Under the pieces are notes generated by a model. The model made no database searches and had not been told where the DNA came from. It saw only the letters and a list, made by a program, of their open reading frames with translations. A program made the translations under genes and the position numbers. A DNA stretch of 41,479 nucleotides from Chitinophagaceae bacterium (lineage in GTDB: Bacteria; Bacteroidota; Bacteroidia; Chitinophagales; Chitinophagaceae): NCBI GenBank assembly GCA_016787125.1, contig JAEUVM010000063.1, positions 1-41,479 of the forward strand, in the 5' to 3' direction. Position 1 is the stretch's first letter. Each line of letters opens with the position of its first letter. Positions 8,924 to 16,733 of the stretch are shown one piece after another.

Positions 8924-9601
8924 ATGTACAAACACATCAAACGTTTTTTCGACATCCTGTTTTCCCTGCTGGCAATTGTATTATTGCTGCCTGTTTTTAT
9001 CCCGATCATTATTTTATTACTGCTTACCGGCGAGCATGAAGTGTTTTACCGGCAAGACAGGGTAGGGTACAAAAACCGCATCTTCCGTATCTGGAAGTTT
9101 GCCACCATGTTGAAGAACAGTCCGAACATGGGCCATGGTGATGTAACCATGCGGGGTGATACACGCATCACATCAGTGGGTAAGTTTCTTCGGCAGAGTA
9201 AGATCAACGAACTGCCGCAACTGATCAACATCCTCACCGGCGATATGTCATTCGTTGGCCCCCGGCCACTGATGAAAGTAGGCTTCGACCGCTATTCGTA
9301 TGAAATGAAGGAAAAGGTGTATAAGGTAATACCCGGCCTCACCGGTATCGGCTCCATAGTATTCAGGGATGAAGAACTCATTATCACCCAAAGCAATCTG
9401 CCGCCGCATGAAACCTACCGTACCATCATTCTCCCTTACAAGGGCGCATTGGAAGTATGGTACCAGCAACACCGGAGTTTTTATACCGACTTTATGATCA
9501 TGTTCCTTACGGCATGGTACGTGGTATTTCCCAAAAGTAACCTGGTGTATAAAATATTTCCTTCTTTGCCAAAGCGGCAGTTTGAACCGGCGGTACAATA
9601 A
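8924..9601 (+). CDS. bacterial sugar transferase, PglC-like initiating phosphoglycosyltransferase
   Basis: I start at ATG 8924 (MYKHIKRFFDILFSL), because the longer frame runs through the palindromic repeat and adds unrelated residues; this gives 225 residues. A basic N-terminus is followed by one hydrophobic re-entrant segment (about 12-34) and then the catalytic domain: FYRQDRVGYKNRIFRIWKF, SVGKFLRQSKINELPQL and GDMSFVGPRPL. These are the hallmarks of monotopic phosphoglycosyltransferases, including the Asp-Glu dyad region. The enzyme transfers a sugar-1-phosphate from UDP-sugar to undecaprenyl phosphate and starts glycan assembly at the inner membrane. The short PglC size fits an N-acetylated amino-sugar donor such as bacillosamine, but this is inference. 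Confidence 0.9.
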   Translation: MYKHIKRFFDILFSLLAIVLLLPVFIPIIILLLLTGEHEVFYRQDRVGYKNRIFRIWKFATMLKNSPNMGHGDVTMRGDTRITSVGKFLRQSKINELPQLINILTGDMSFVGPRPLMKVGFDRYSYEMKEKVYKVIPGLTGIGSIVFRDEELIITQSNLPPHETYRTIILPYKGALEVWYQQHRSFYTDFMIMFLTAWYVVFPKSNLVYKIFPSLPKRQFEPAVQ

Positions 9602-9637
9602 GCAGGAAATAGTAATTTCGACAGTGTAACCCCATAT

Positions 9638-10375
9638 ATGTTCAAACTCTTTTCCAAACCTAAATCTGAAAAAGCTGATTACGGTCTGCTGGGTACAGAT
9701 ATGCACTCACACCTGCTGCCCGGCATTGATGATGGTTCGCCGGATATGGCCACCACCCTGAAATTGATAAAAGGGATGATGGAACTTGGCTACCAAAAGT
9801 TCATCACCACCCCGCATGTAATGTGGGATATGTACCAGAATACCCGTGATATCATTTTGCGCAAGCAGGATGAAGTAAGGGAAGCACTCAGGCAGGAAGG
9901 AATCGAAGTGGAGTTGACCGCCGCTGCCGAATACTTTCTCGATGACTACGTGGCCGGACTACTGAAAAAAAATGAACCGCTGCTTACCATCAGTGGCAAC
10001 CTGGTGCTGACCGAGTTTTCAATGGCATACCCATCACACAGCCTGAAAGATATCCTGTTTGAAATGCAGATGCAGGGATACCAGCCCATCATCGCTCACC
10101 CGGAGCGATATACTTACCTGGATAAAAACAAAGATTTTTACGAGGAACTGAAAGATATCGGCTGCCTGTTTCAGCTCAACATCCTGTCCGTAGCCGGATA
10201 TTATGGCAAAACACAGCAGGAACTGGCCAATTACCTCCTGAAAAAAGGGTATTACGACCTGGCCGGCACCGACCTGCACAGTTTCAGGCACCTGGATGCC
10301 CTGCATGGCCCGACTATCGGCACTCCGCTGCATAAGCTCGCCGAAACGGGAAAATTAAAGAACAAAGAATTGTAG
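9638..10375 (+). CDS. tyrosine-protein phosphatase, CpsB/YwqE family (PHP fold)
   Basis: The protein has 245 residues. DMHSHLLPGIDDG (H23, H25) gives the first metal ligands of the PHP domain, followed by GYQKFITTPHVMWDMY, LTAAAEYFLDD, PIIAHPERY and LAGTDLHSF, which hold the remaining metal-binding His/Asp residues. The family dephosphorylates tyrosine kinases that control capsule or exopolysaccharide chain length, and it commonly closes such clusters. It acts in the cytoplasm with Mn-type metal ions. The ATG at 9638 lies 37 nt after the sugar transferase. No matching tyrosine kinase is in the window; it may lie upstream of the left edge. Confidence 0.9.
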   Translation: MFKLFSKPKSEKADYGLLGTDMHSHLLPGIDDGSPDMATTLKLIKGMMELGYQKFITTPHVMWDMYQNTRDIILRKQDEVREALRQEGIEVELTAAAEYFLDDYVAGLLKKNEPLLTISGNLVLTEFSMAYPSHSLKDILFEMQMQGYQPIIAHPERYTYLDKNKDFYEELKDIGCLFQLNILSVAGYYGKTQQELANYLLKKGYYDLAGTDLHSFRHLDALHGPTIGTPLHKLAETGKLKNKEL

Positions 10376-10399
10376 CCGGCTCAAACCTTTTAATCTTTG
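10370..10399 (+). promoter_or_regulatory. candidate promoter of the MerR/B12 regulator gene
   Basis: TTG at 10370-10372 is followed after 18 nt by TAATCTTTG (10391-10399), which contains a seven-of-eight match to TAnnTTTG. Transcription would begin about 10405, a short distance ahead of the ATG at 10419. The -33 element overlaps the stop region of the phosphatase gene. Confidence 0.42.
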
Positions 10400-10418
10400 T
10401 ATTGTAGTATTGTTTGCT

Positions 10419-11297
10419 ATGAATGCTTTCACCATAAAAGACCTGGAGAACCTTTCTGGCATAAAAGCCCACACCATTCGTATATGGGAGCAGCGCTACA
10501 ATTTCCTCAAGCCCCAGCGCACCACCACCAATATCCGGTATTACACCAATGAGGAATTGAAAACGGTCCTCAACATCGCCCTGCTGAATAAGTACGGCTT
10601 TAAAATATCCCATATCGGCCGTATGCAGCCGGACGAGATCCGTACCCGGATATTATCACTCGGCGATGCAAAAGCCATACAGGAGCGGATCATCAACGAA
10701 CTGGTGCAGGAAATGGTGGATATGGACATGGATAAATTTGAAAAGATCCTTGCCAATTACATTGCAGCCAAAGGCATCGAACGCACCGTATTGCAGATCA
10801 TTTTCCCCTTTCTGGAGAAAATCGGTATCCTCTGGCAGACCGGGCATATTCACCCGGCTCAGGAGCATCTTGTTACCAATATCATCCGGCAGAAACTGAT
10901 TTACGGTATTGAAACAGTAACCCCGCTTATCCGGCTCAATAAAACCTTCCTCCTGTTTTTACCTGAAGGTGAACACCATGAGCTCGGTCTTTTGTTTGTC
11001 AACTACCTCCTCAAAAGCCGGGGCGCCCGCACTATATACCTCGGGGCCAATGTGCCTATCAGCGATGTGGAAGGGATTATCAACCTGAAAAAGCCAGATT
11101 ATTCCTTTATACACCTCACCGCCACCTGCCCAAACTTCAATTTTGAACGGTTCCTCGCTCAGGCAGGTCAGCGTTTTTCAGCCGTGCCGGTGATCGTATC
11201 AGGTTACCTTACACAGCATTATAAAAAACAACTCCCTGGAAACGTGCACTTTAAGCGGTCACTTACCGAAGTGATGGACATGCTCTCCGCTATCTGA
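10419..11297 (+). CDS. MerR-family regulator with cobalamin-binding domain, CarH/LitR type
   Basis: I start at ATG 10419 (MNAFTIKDLENLSGI), which gives 292 residues; an upstream TTG adds only three. Residues 1-70 are a MerR winged helix (HTIRIWEQRYNFLKP, RYYTNEELK). Residues 90-165 form the helical cap with the CarH signature W-x9-EH (W139, E149, H150). Residues 175-290 are a B12-binding Rossmann domain with E185-x-H187-xx-G190, so H187 is the predicted lower cobalt ligand. In Thermus and Myxococcus CarH this architecture represses carotenoid genes in the dark with adenosylcobalamin and releases DNA in light. Position directly upstream of a sigma factor and crt genes supports that role. Residue 140 is Gln where Thermus CarH has the His used in the light-state adduct. 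Confidence 0.88.
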   Translation: MNAFTIKDLENLSGIKAHTIRIWEQRYNFLKPQRTTTNIRYYTNEELKTVLNIALLNKYGFKISHIGRMQPDEIRTRILSLGDAKAIQERIINELVQEMVDMDMDKFEKILANYIAAKGIERTVLQIIFPFLEKIGILWQTGHIHPAQEHLVTNIIRQKLIYGIETVTPLIRLNKTFLLFLPEGEHHELGLLFVNYLLKSRGARTIYLGANVPISDVEGIINLKKPDYSFIHLTATCPNFNFERFLAQAGQRFSAVPVIVSGYLTQHYKKQLPGNVHFKRSLTEVMDMLSAI

Positions 11298-11322
11298 TTA
11301 CCCCTGTTTTATTTAGGTGTAA

Positions 11323-11335
11323 GTCATTTTTTGAC
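11323..11335. promoter_or_regulatory. candidate operator, GTCA-N5-TGAC inverted repeat
   Basis: GTCATTTTTTGAC lies in the short gap between the CarH-type regulator and the ECF sigma gene, upstream of the candidate sigma promoter. Such a position would suit repression of the carotenoid operon, but the arms are only 4 bp and the match could be chance. Confidence 0.25.
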
Positions 11336-11367
11336 AAAAAGATTATAAAGGGGAACCTTTTGCAATC

Positions 11368-11375
11368 TATTTTTG
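11368..11375 (+). promoter_or_regulatory. candidate -7 element TATTTTTG before the ECF sigma gene
   Basis: An exact match to TAnnTTTG lies 36 nt before the ATG at 11412. No convincing -33 TTG is found at the usual distance, as might be expected for an activated or sigma-dependent promoter. Confidence 0.4.
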
Positions 11376-11411
11376 TTTAACTTTACGTACATAATAATTA
11401 AACAAAAAACC

Positions 11412-11912
11412 ATGGCAACGCTTGAATTTAACCAGATGCTCCTGAACAATGCGGATTTTCTTAAGCCTTTTGCCATCAACCTGACAAGAGACTCTGAACC
11501 CGCCAACGACCTCTACCAGGAAACACTTTACAAAGCCCTGGCCAACCAGGAAAAGTATAATGCGGGTACCAACATCAAAGCATGGTTGTTTACTATCATG
11601 CGGAATATTTTCATCAACAATTACCGCAGGAAAGCCAAGCAGAAGACAATACTCGACAGTACCCCGAATGATTTTCTGATCAATCTTAAACAAGCTACCG
11701 TTTCCAACGCAGCCGAAGCTGATATCCGCATCAAGGAAGTGAAAAAGGCAATTCATGATTTACCTGATATTTTTAAAACGCCCTTTATTCTCTATTTTGA
11801 GGGATATAAGTACAATGAAATAGCTGATGCACTGAATGAACCACTGGGCACGATCAAAAGCAGGATACACTTTGCCAGGAAATTACTGAAGGAGCAGATC
11901 AGCCGTTACTAA
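11412..11912 (+). CDS. ECF (sigma-70 family) RNA polymerase sigma factor
   Basis: I start at ATG 11412 (MATLEFNQMLLNNADF), giving 166 residues, the normal ECF size. Region 2 contains DLYQETLYKALANQEKY and TNIKAWLFTIMRNIFINNYRR, which bind core polymerase and the -10 region. Region 4 contains LPDIFKTPFILYFEGYKYNEIADAL and GTIKSRIHFARKLL, the helix-turn-helix for the -35 box. No anti-sigma gene is adjacent; the neighbours are a CarH-type regulator upstream and crtI 10 nt downstream, so the sigma factor is probably co-transcribed with the carotenoid genes and may be controlled by the B12 photoreceptor. The direct target promoters are not evident. Confidence 0.9.
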   Translation: MATLEFNQMLLNNADFLKPFAINLTRDSEPANDLYQETLYKALANQEKYNAGTNIKAWLFTIMRNIFINNYRRKAKQKTILDSTPNDFLINLKQATVSNAAEADIRIKEVKKAIHDLPDIFKTPFILYFEGYKYNEIADALNEPLGTIKSRIHFARKLLKEQISRY

Positions 11913-11922
11913 AAGAATCATC

Positions 11923-13398
11923 GTGGGTGAAAAATCTGTAATCGTTATCGGAAGCGGCTTCGCCGGCCTCTCTGCTGCCACTTTCATGGCAGCCAATGGC
12001 TGGAAAGTAACTGTGCTGGAAAAAAATGATGGCCCCGGAGGACGGGCCCGCCAGCTGAAAGAGCAAGGATTCACCTTCGATATGGGCCCCAGCTTTTACT
12101 GGATGCCCGATGTGTTTGAACGTTATTTCAATTGCTTTGGTAAAAAGGTGGCTGATTATTACACCCTCGAAAGGCTCGATCCCTCCTACCGCATTTACTG
12201 GAAAGATGATCATACCGATGTGCCGGCTGATTATGAGGCATTGAAAAATGTATTTGAATCGTTGGAGCCTGGAAGCTCTTCCAAACTGGATGCTTACCTT
12301 AAAGGTGCTGCCTATAAGTACGATGCCGGCATGAACCGGCTGGTGTATAAACCGGGACGTTCGCTAACCGAGTTTATGGACTGGCAAACGATCAGTGGTG
12401 TATTCAAACTGCAGGTTTTTTCTTCTATCAAAAAACATATAGCCCGCTATTTCAAACATCCGAAGTTGAAGCAGATGATGGAATTCCCGGTGCTCTTTCT
12501 CGGTGCGTTGCCGGAAGATACACCGGCCCTGTACAGCCTGATGAACTATGCAGATATCAAAGGCGGTACCTGGTATCCGCAAAAAGGAATGTACAGCGTG
12601 GTGGAGGGTATGTATAGACTGGCTGTAGAAAAAGGAGTGAAGTTTCATTTTAATGAAGCGGTGACCCGGATCGAAGTGACGAATGGCAATGCAGAGAAAG
12701 TGATAACGGATAAAGCACTGTATCAGCCCGATGCAGTGATCAGCGGGGCAGATTATCATTTTACCGAGAAAAACCTGCTGCCTGCTGCCAGTCGTTCTTA
12801 CTCCGATTCTTTTTGGAACAACCGGGTGATGGCGCCCTCCTGTTTAATGTATTATGTTGGGCTGAATAAGAAGCTTAAACAACCGGTGCATCACAGCCTT
12901 TTCTTCGACGTTCCTTTTGAACAGCATGGAAAGGAAATTTATAAACAACCCCGCTGGCCTGCCGAACCATTGTTTTATGTAAGCGTTTCTTCGGTGAGTG
13001 ATGATACTGTGGCGCCGCCGGGGCATGAAGCGATCGTTTTCCTGGTACCAGTAGCAGCGGGATTGGAAGGAGATACAGAAGAATTGCGGGAAAAATATTT
13101 CCGCATGATAGCCGGGCGGATGGAAAAGCATCTTGGCGAATCAATACTGGATGCAGTGGTGTATAAGAAAACTTTTTCAGTGAGCAACTTTGTAAGTGAT
13201 TATAATTCATTCAGGGGTAATGCGTACGGGCTGGCTAATACATTGGGGCAGACAGCGATATTCCGGCCGGCCTGCCAGAGTAAAAAAGTAAAGAATTTAT
13301 TTTATACCGGCCAGCTTACCGTACCGGGACCGGGAGTGCCGCCCAGCCTGGTAAGCGGTGAAGTAGTGGCTAAACAAGTAATAAAAGTGTTGGGATAA
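11923..13398 (+). CDS. crtI: phytoene desaturase (carotenoid oxidoreductase)
   Basis: The 491-residue frame opens with GTG 11923 (MGEKSVIVIGSGFAGL), 10 nt after the sigma gene; no nearer ATG precedes the FAD site. GSGFAGLSAATFMAANG and the GPGGRAR motif form the FAD-binding Rossmann region, with FDMGPSFYWMPDVF next to it. The C-terminal signature FYTGQLTVPGPGVPPSLVSG is diagnostic of CrtI-type desaturases. The enzyme converts phytoene to lycopene by successive desaturations with FAD at the membrane. It starts a tight block with crtB, idi, crtZ and crtY, all on the plus strand. Confidence 0.95.
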   Translation: MGEKSVIVIGSGFAGLSAATFMAANGWKVTVLEKNDGPGGRARQLKEQGFTFDMGPSFYWMPDVFERYFNCFGKKVADYYTLERLDPSYRIYWKDDHTDVPADYEALKNVFESLEPGSSSKLDAYLKGAAYKYDAGMNRLVYKPGRSLTEFMDWQTISGVFKLQVFSSIKKHIARYFKHPKLKQMMEFPVLFLGALPEDTPALYSLMNYADIKGGTWYPQKGMYSVVEGMYRLAVEKGVKFHFNEAVTRIEVTNGNAEKVITDKALYQPDAVISGADYHFTEKNLLPAASRSYSDSFWNNRVMAPSCLMYYVGLNKKLKQPVHHSLFFDVPFEQHGKEIYKQPRWPAEPLFYVSVSSVSDDTVAPPGHEAIVFLVPVAAGLEGDTEELREKYFRMIAGRMEKHLGESILDAVVYKKTFSVSNFVSDYNSFRGNAYGLANTLGQTAIFRPACQSKKVKNLFYTGQLTVPGPGVPPSLVSGEVVAKQVIKVLG

Positions 13399-13416
13399 AT
13401 CTTTATATTACAAACA

Positions 13417-14253
13417 ATGATTCAACTGTTTCATACTTCCAGCGAAAATTGCAGCCGTATCGTTACGGAGAATTACAGCACATCCTTTTCTTCGGCCATA
13501 CAAATGCTTCATCGCGACCTGCGTACACCTATTTACAATATCTACGGATTTGTGCGGTTTGCCGATGAAATAGTGGATACGTTTCATGAGCATGACAAGG
13601 CCCTCTTGCTTGCACAGTTCAAAAAGGAAACGTATGATGCCATCGAAAGGGGCATCAGCCTCAATCCGATACTCAACAGTTTTCAGCGTACGGTAAATGA
13701 TTACAATATTGACCTTCACCTGGTAGACGCTTTTTTCTGCAGCATGGAAATGGATCTTGAAAAGAGATCTTATGACTGCGAGGCCTACAAAGAATATATC
13801 TACGGCTCAGCTGAAGTGGTGGGGCTGATGTGTTTGTATGTTTTCTGCAACGGCGATAAGGAAAAGTATGAAGAATTAAAACCCGGTGCCCGTGCCCTTG
13901 GCGCTGCTTTTCAGAAAGTCAACTTCCTCCGGGATATAAAAGCTGATTTCAATGGCTTGTCCCGTGTGTATTTTCCGGGTTGTGATTTCAACAATTTTAC
14001 TATGTCTGATAAGCAGCAGATCGAAGAGGATATACATGCCGACTTCAGGGCTGCTTATGAAGCCATCACCAGGCTGCCGCTGAAAGCAAGGTTTGGCGTA
14101 TATGTGGCTTATAAATATTATTACTCCCTGTTTAAAAAAATAAAGCGGATGAAACCCTCCCGGGTGCTTGAATCAAGGATCCGCATTCCCAACTACAGAA
14201 AAGCAATGATCATTTTCAGGGCCGGCGTGAAAAACCAGTTGCGGCTGATATAG
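13417..14253 (+). CDS. crtB: phytoene synthase (squalene/phytoene synthase family)
   Basis: The protein has 278 residues. The first Asp-rich motif is FADEIVD (D50-D54) and the second is NFLRDIKAD (about D173-D177). Both bind Mg-diphosphate of the two geranylgeranyl diphosphates that the enzyme joins head to head. YIYGSAEVVGLMCLYVF is the conserved central helix. The ATG lies 18 nt after crtI. Family alternatives such as squalene synthase or the hpnC/hpnD enzymes are unlikely given the flanking crtI, crtZ and crtY. Confidence 0.95.
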   Translation: MIQLFHTSSENCSRIVTENYSTSFSSAIQMLHRDLRTPIYNIYGFVRFADEIVDTFHEHDKALLLAQFKKETYDAIERGISLNPILNSFQRTVNDYNIDLHLVDAFFCSMEMDLEKRSYDCEAYKEYIYGSAEVVGLMCLYVFCNGDKEKYEELKPGARALGAAFQKVNFLRDIKADFNGLSRVYFPGCDFNNFTMSDKQQIEEDIHADFRAAYEAITRLPLKARFGVYVAYKYYYSLFKKIKRMKPSRVLESRIRIPNYRKAMIIFRAGVKNQLRLI

Positions 14254-14255
14254 GT

Positions 14256-14789
14256 ATGGAAATAACAAAAGTGATACTGGTAGACGAAAACGATAACCCC
14301 GTTGGCGAAGCGGAGAAAATGCAGGCACACCTGGACGGGCAGTTGCACAGGGCATTCAGTGTATTTATTTTCAACAGTAAGGGAGAAATGCTGCTGCAGC
14401 AGCGGGCCCTGCACAAATATCATAGCGGTGGCCTGTGGACCAATGCCTGCTGTAGCCATCCTGCACCCGGTGAAGAGACAGCCGCAGCCGCCACCCGCCG
14501 TCTGCAGGAAGAAATGGGATTTACCACACAGGTCGAAAAGATATTTGATTTTGTGTATCATGCTTCCTTTGATAACGGGCTGACAGAATATGAATTTGAT
14601 CATGTGTATACCGGCTATTATGAAGGTGATATCCGCTGCAACCCGGATGAAGTGATGGACTATTGCTACAAAAACATGAATGAACTGGAAGAATCACTGG
14701 CCCTCCAGCCCGAAAAATTCACTGCATGGTTCCGTCTTGCCTTTCATAAGGTGAAAGAAAAAATGAAGGCAATGGATGGAGGCTTGTAA
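14256..14789 (+). CDS. idi: isopentenyl-diphosphate delta-isomerase, type I
   Basis: The 177-residue protein belongs to the Nudix fold. WTNACCSHP carries the catalytic cysteine, C66 by alignment with TNSVCGHP of the E. coli enzyme. The Nudix-like helix PGEETAAAATRRLQEEMG follows, and YEFDHVYTG holds the catalytic Glu and metal-binding residues. It interconverts IPP and DMAPP, supplying the starter unit for prenyl chains. The gene starts 2 nt after the crtB stop, which means translational coupling. Its location inside the cluster points to a role in raising carotenoid precursor supply. Confidence 0.94.
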   Translation: MEITKVILVDENDNPVGEAEKMQAHLDGQLHRAFSVFIFNSKGEMLLQQRALHKYHSGGLWTNACCSHPAPGEETAAAATRRLQEEMGFTTQVEKIFDFVYHASFDNGLTEYEFDHVYTGYYEGDIRCNPDEVMDYCYKNMNELEESLALQPEKFTAWFRLAFHKVKEKMKAMDGGL

Positions 14790-14804
14790 CTAATTTTGCA
14801 AAAG

Positions 14805-15323
14805 ATGACCACACTCTATTTTATACTTACGCTTATAGCCACCTTCCTGGTAATGGAAGGCGTGACATGGTGTACTCATAAATTCGTCATGCATGGATTT
14901 CTCTGGTACCTGCACCGCGATCATCACCAGGTGGAGCCGGGTTTCTTTGAAAAGAACGATGCGTTCTTTGTGATATTCGCCATTCCCAGTATGCTGCTGA
15001 TCGCTTTTGGCACCCTCAACCATGTCTGGTGGCAGCAGGCAATCGGTTTTGGTATCATGGCTTACGGGTTTGCATACTTCCTGGTGCATGATGTGATCAT
15101 CCATCAGCGCTTCAAATGGTTTACCCGCAGCAATAATACTTATGTAAGGGCCATACGGTGGGCACATAAAATGCACCATAAGCATCTGAATAAAGAACAG
15201 GGAGAAAGCTTCGGCATGCTGTACGTAGCCCGTAAATACTGGGAAAAAGTGCGCCGTGATAAAAAACTGATGGCAGGTAACAGGAAAGTGGAATACGCTC
15301 CCGAAGCAGATATGCCATCTTAA
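14805..15323 (+). CDS. crtZ: beta-carotene hydroxylase (fatty acid hydroxylase superfamily)
   Basis: I choose ATG 14805 (MTTLYFILTLIATFL), giving 172 residues; a TTG 9 nt upstream is less likely. The di-iron histidine clusters are visible: H25 and H30 in THKFVMH, H37, H40 and H41 in HRDHH, then HDVIIHQRF and HKMHHKHL. Two to four hydrophobic helices place it in the membrane. The enzyme hydroxylates C3 and C3' of the beta rings, making zeaxanthin from beta-carotene. An exact TAnnTTTG element (TAATTTTG, 14791-14798) ends only 6 nt before the start codon, which is curious in the middle of an operon. Confidence 0.93.
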   Translation: MTTLYFILTLIATFLVMEGVTWCTHKFVMHGFLWYLHRDHHQVEPGFFEKNDAFFVIFAIPSMLLIAFGTLNHVWWQQAIGFGIMAYGFAYFLVHDVIIHQRFKWFTRSNNTYVRAIRWAHKMHHKHLNKEQGESFGMLYVARKYWEKVRRDKKLMAGNRKVEYAPEADMPS

Positions 15324-15360
15324 ACAGGATGCCCGATAATAATAATCAACAGCCCGCTCC

Positions 15361-16545
15361 TTGAGTCAACCCGATGATATTACAACAGCCGCAGGCCAGC
15401 CGAAAGTAACGAGAGCTTACGATTATATCTTTCTCGGTGCAGGCCTGGCAGCACTCAGTTTGCTGATGAGGATGATTCGCAGTGGCCGCTTTACCAACAA
15501 AAGTATTTTACTGGCCGACCGCTCTCCCAAAAAACAGAATGACCGCACCTGGTGCTTCTGGGAAAAAACACCCGGCTTCTTTGAAGAAGTGGTACACCGC
15601 CAATGGGATACCCTTTCTTTTTTCAGTGACACCTGCAATGCAGATATGCCAATAGCGCCTTACCGCTACAAGATGATACGCGGTATTGACCTGTATAATT
15701 ATTGCTACGACGAAATAAGAAAGCATTCCAACATTGACCTGGTTTATGGAGAAATAGAAAATGTAAAACCAGAAGGGGCACAGGTTTCCTTTTTGCTGAA
15801 CGGACAGCAGGTATACAGCGGATCGGCTATGGTGTTCAGTTCAATGTTTATCCAAAAAGCAGATAACAAACACCTCAGGCTGCTTCAGCATTTTAAAGGA
15901 AAAGTGATACGGACAGCCACGTCAGTATTTGATACTTCCAAAGCAACACTGATGGACTTCCGGGTGCATCAGCATCACGGCACCACCTTTGCCTACATGC
16001 TGCCGCTGGAGAATAACAGGGCGCTGGTGGAATACACCTTGTTTACGAAAGAACTGCTTCAGCCGGCGCAGTATGATGCAGAACTGGATGAGTATATCCG
16101 CCGCTGGCTTCAGATAGATACGTACGAGTGTGAAGAAGAAGAATTTGGAATAATACCGATGACGGACGAATATTTTCCTTTTTACCATAACGGTATGTAT
16201 CATCTCGGATCGGCGGGTGGACAAACCAAGGGCTCAAGCGGTTACACCTTCCAGTTTATTCAGAAACACAGTGACCGGATATTACAACAACTGATGGCGG
16301 GCAAACCACTGCAGGATATGAAAACCACATCACGGCGCTTCCGCTTTTACGATAACACACTCCTGCATGTACTGTATCATAATAAATTGCCGGGCAGCCG
16401 GGTATTCAGCACTTTATTTCGGAAAAACAAACCACAGCAGGTGCTGCAGTTTCTGGATAACGAAACAAGCCTGGGTACCGAGCTCAAACTTATATCAGGG
16501 CTGCCGGTATGGCCCTTCCTGAAAGCCGCCTTAAAACAGGTGTAG
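15361..16545 (+). CDS. crtY: lycopene beta-cyclase
   Basis: The protein has a dinucleotide-binding strand DYIFLGAGLAALSLLMRM, a DRSPKKQNDRTWCFWE segment typical of CrtY, and GSAGGQTKGSSGYTFQF near the C-terminus. The enzyme closes both ends of lycopene to beta rings using reduced FAD. The only possible start before the fold is TTG 15361, since an in-frame TAA lies at 15343. An ATG at 15329 in another frame encodes MPDNNNQQPAP and stops at TGA 15362-15364, overlapping this TTG, so a one-base indel near 15356-15362 could have separated the true start. Length from TTG is 394 residues. It is the last gene of the carotenoid block. Confidence 0.9.
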   Translation: MSQPDDITTAAGQPKVTRAYDYIFLGAGLAALSLLMRMIRSGRFTNKSILLADRSPKKQNDRTWCFWEKTPGFFEEVVHRQWDTLSFFSDTCNADMPIAPYRYKMIRGIDLYNYCYDEIRKHSNIDLVYGEIENVKPEGAQVSFLLNGQQVYSGSAMVFSSMFIQKADNKHLRLLQHFKGKVIRTATSVFDTSKATLMDFRVHQHHGTTFAYMLPLENNRALVEYTLFTKELLQPAQYDAELDEYIRRWLQIDTYECEEEEFGIIPMTDEYFPFYHNGMYHLGSAGGQTKGSSGYTFQFIQKHSDRILQQLMAGKPLQDMKTTSRRFRFYDNTLLHVLYHNKLPGSRVFSTLFRKNKPQQVLQFLDNETSLGTELKLISGLPVWPFLKAALKQV

Positions 16546-16707
16546 GAGTTCTTTCAACCAGCTCAAAGTCAGCCTGTTTTATTTTACCCTGTATTTAATA
16601 AAGAAACTGGCGGGGAAATCACGCCGCAGAAATGCCAGGCCTTTTGAAACGGAACCAGAATTGATAAAAAAATGACAATCTGCTGAACTCATTTTCTTTA
16701 CGGTTGT

Positions 16708-16715
16708 TAATTTTG
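16708..16715 (+). promoter_or_regulatory. candidate -7 element TAATTTTG for the small exported protein gene
   Basis: An exact match to TAnnTTTG lies 18 nt before the GTG at 16734. No clear TTG is seen at the expected -33 distance. The rest of the 16546-16733 gap shows no gene. Confidence 0.45.
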
Positions 16716-16733
16716 CAACCACAAACAGAGGTT

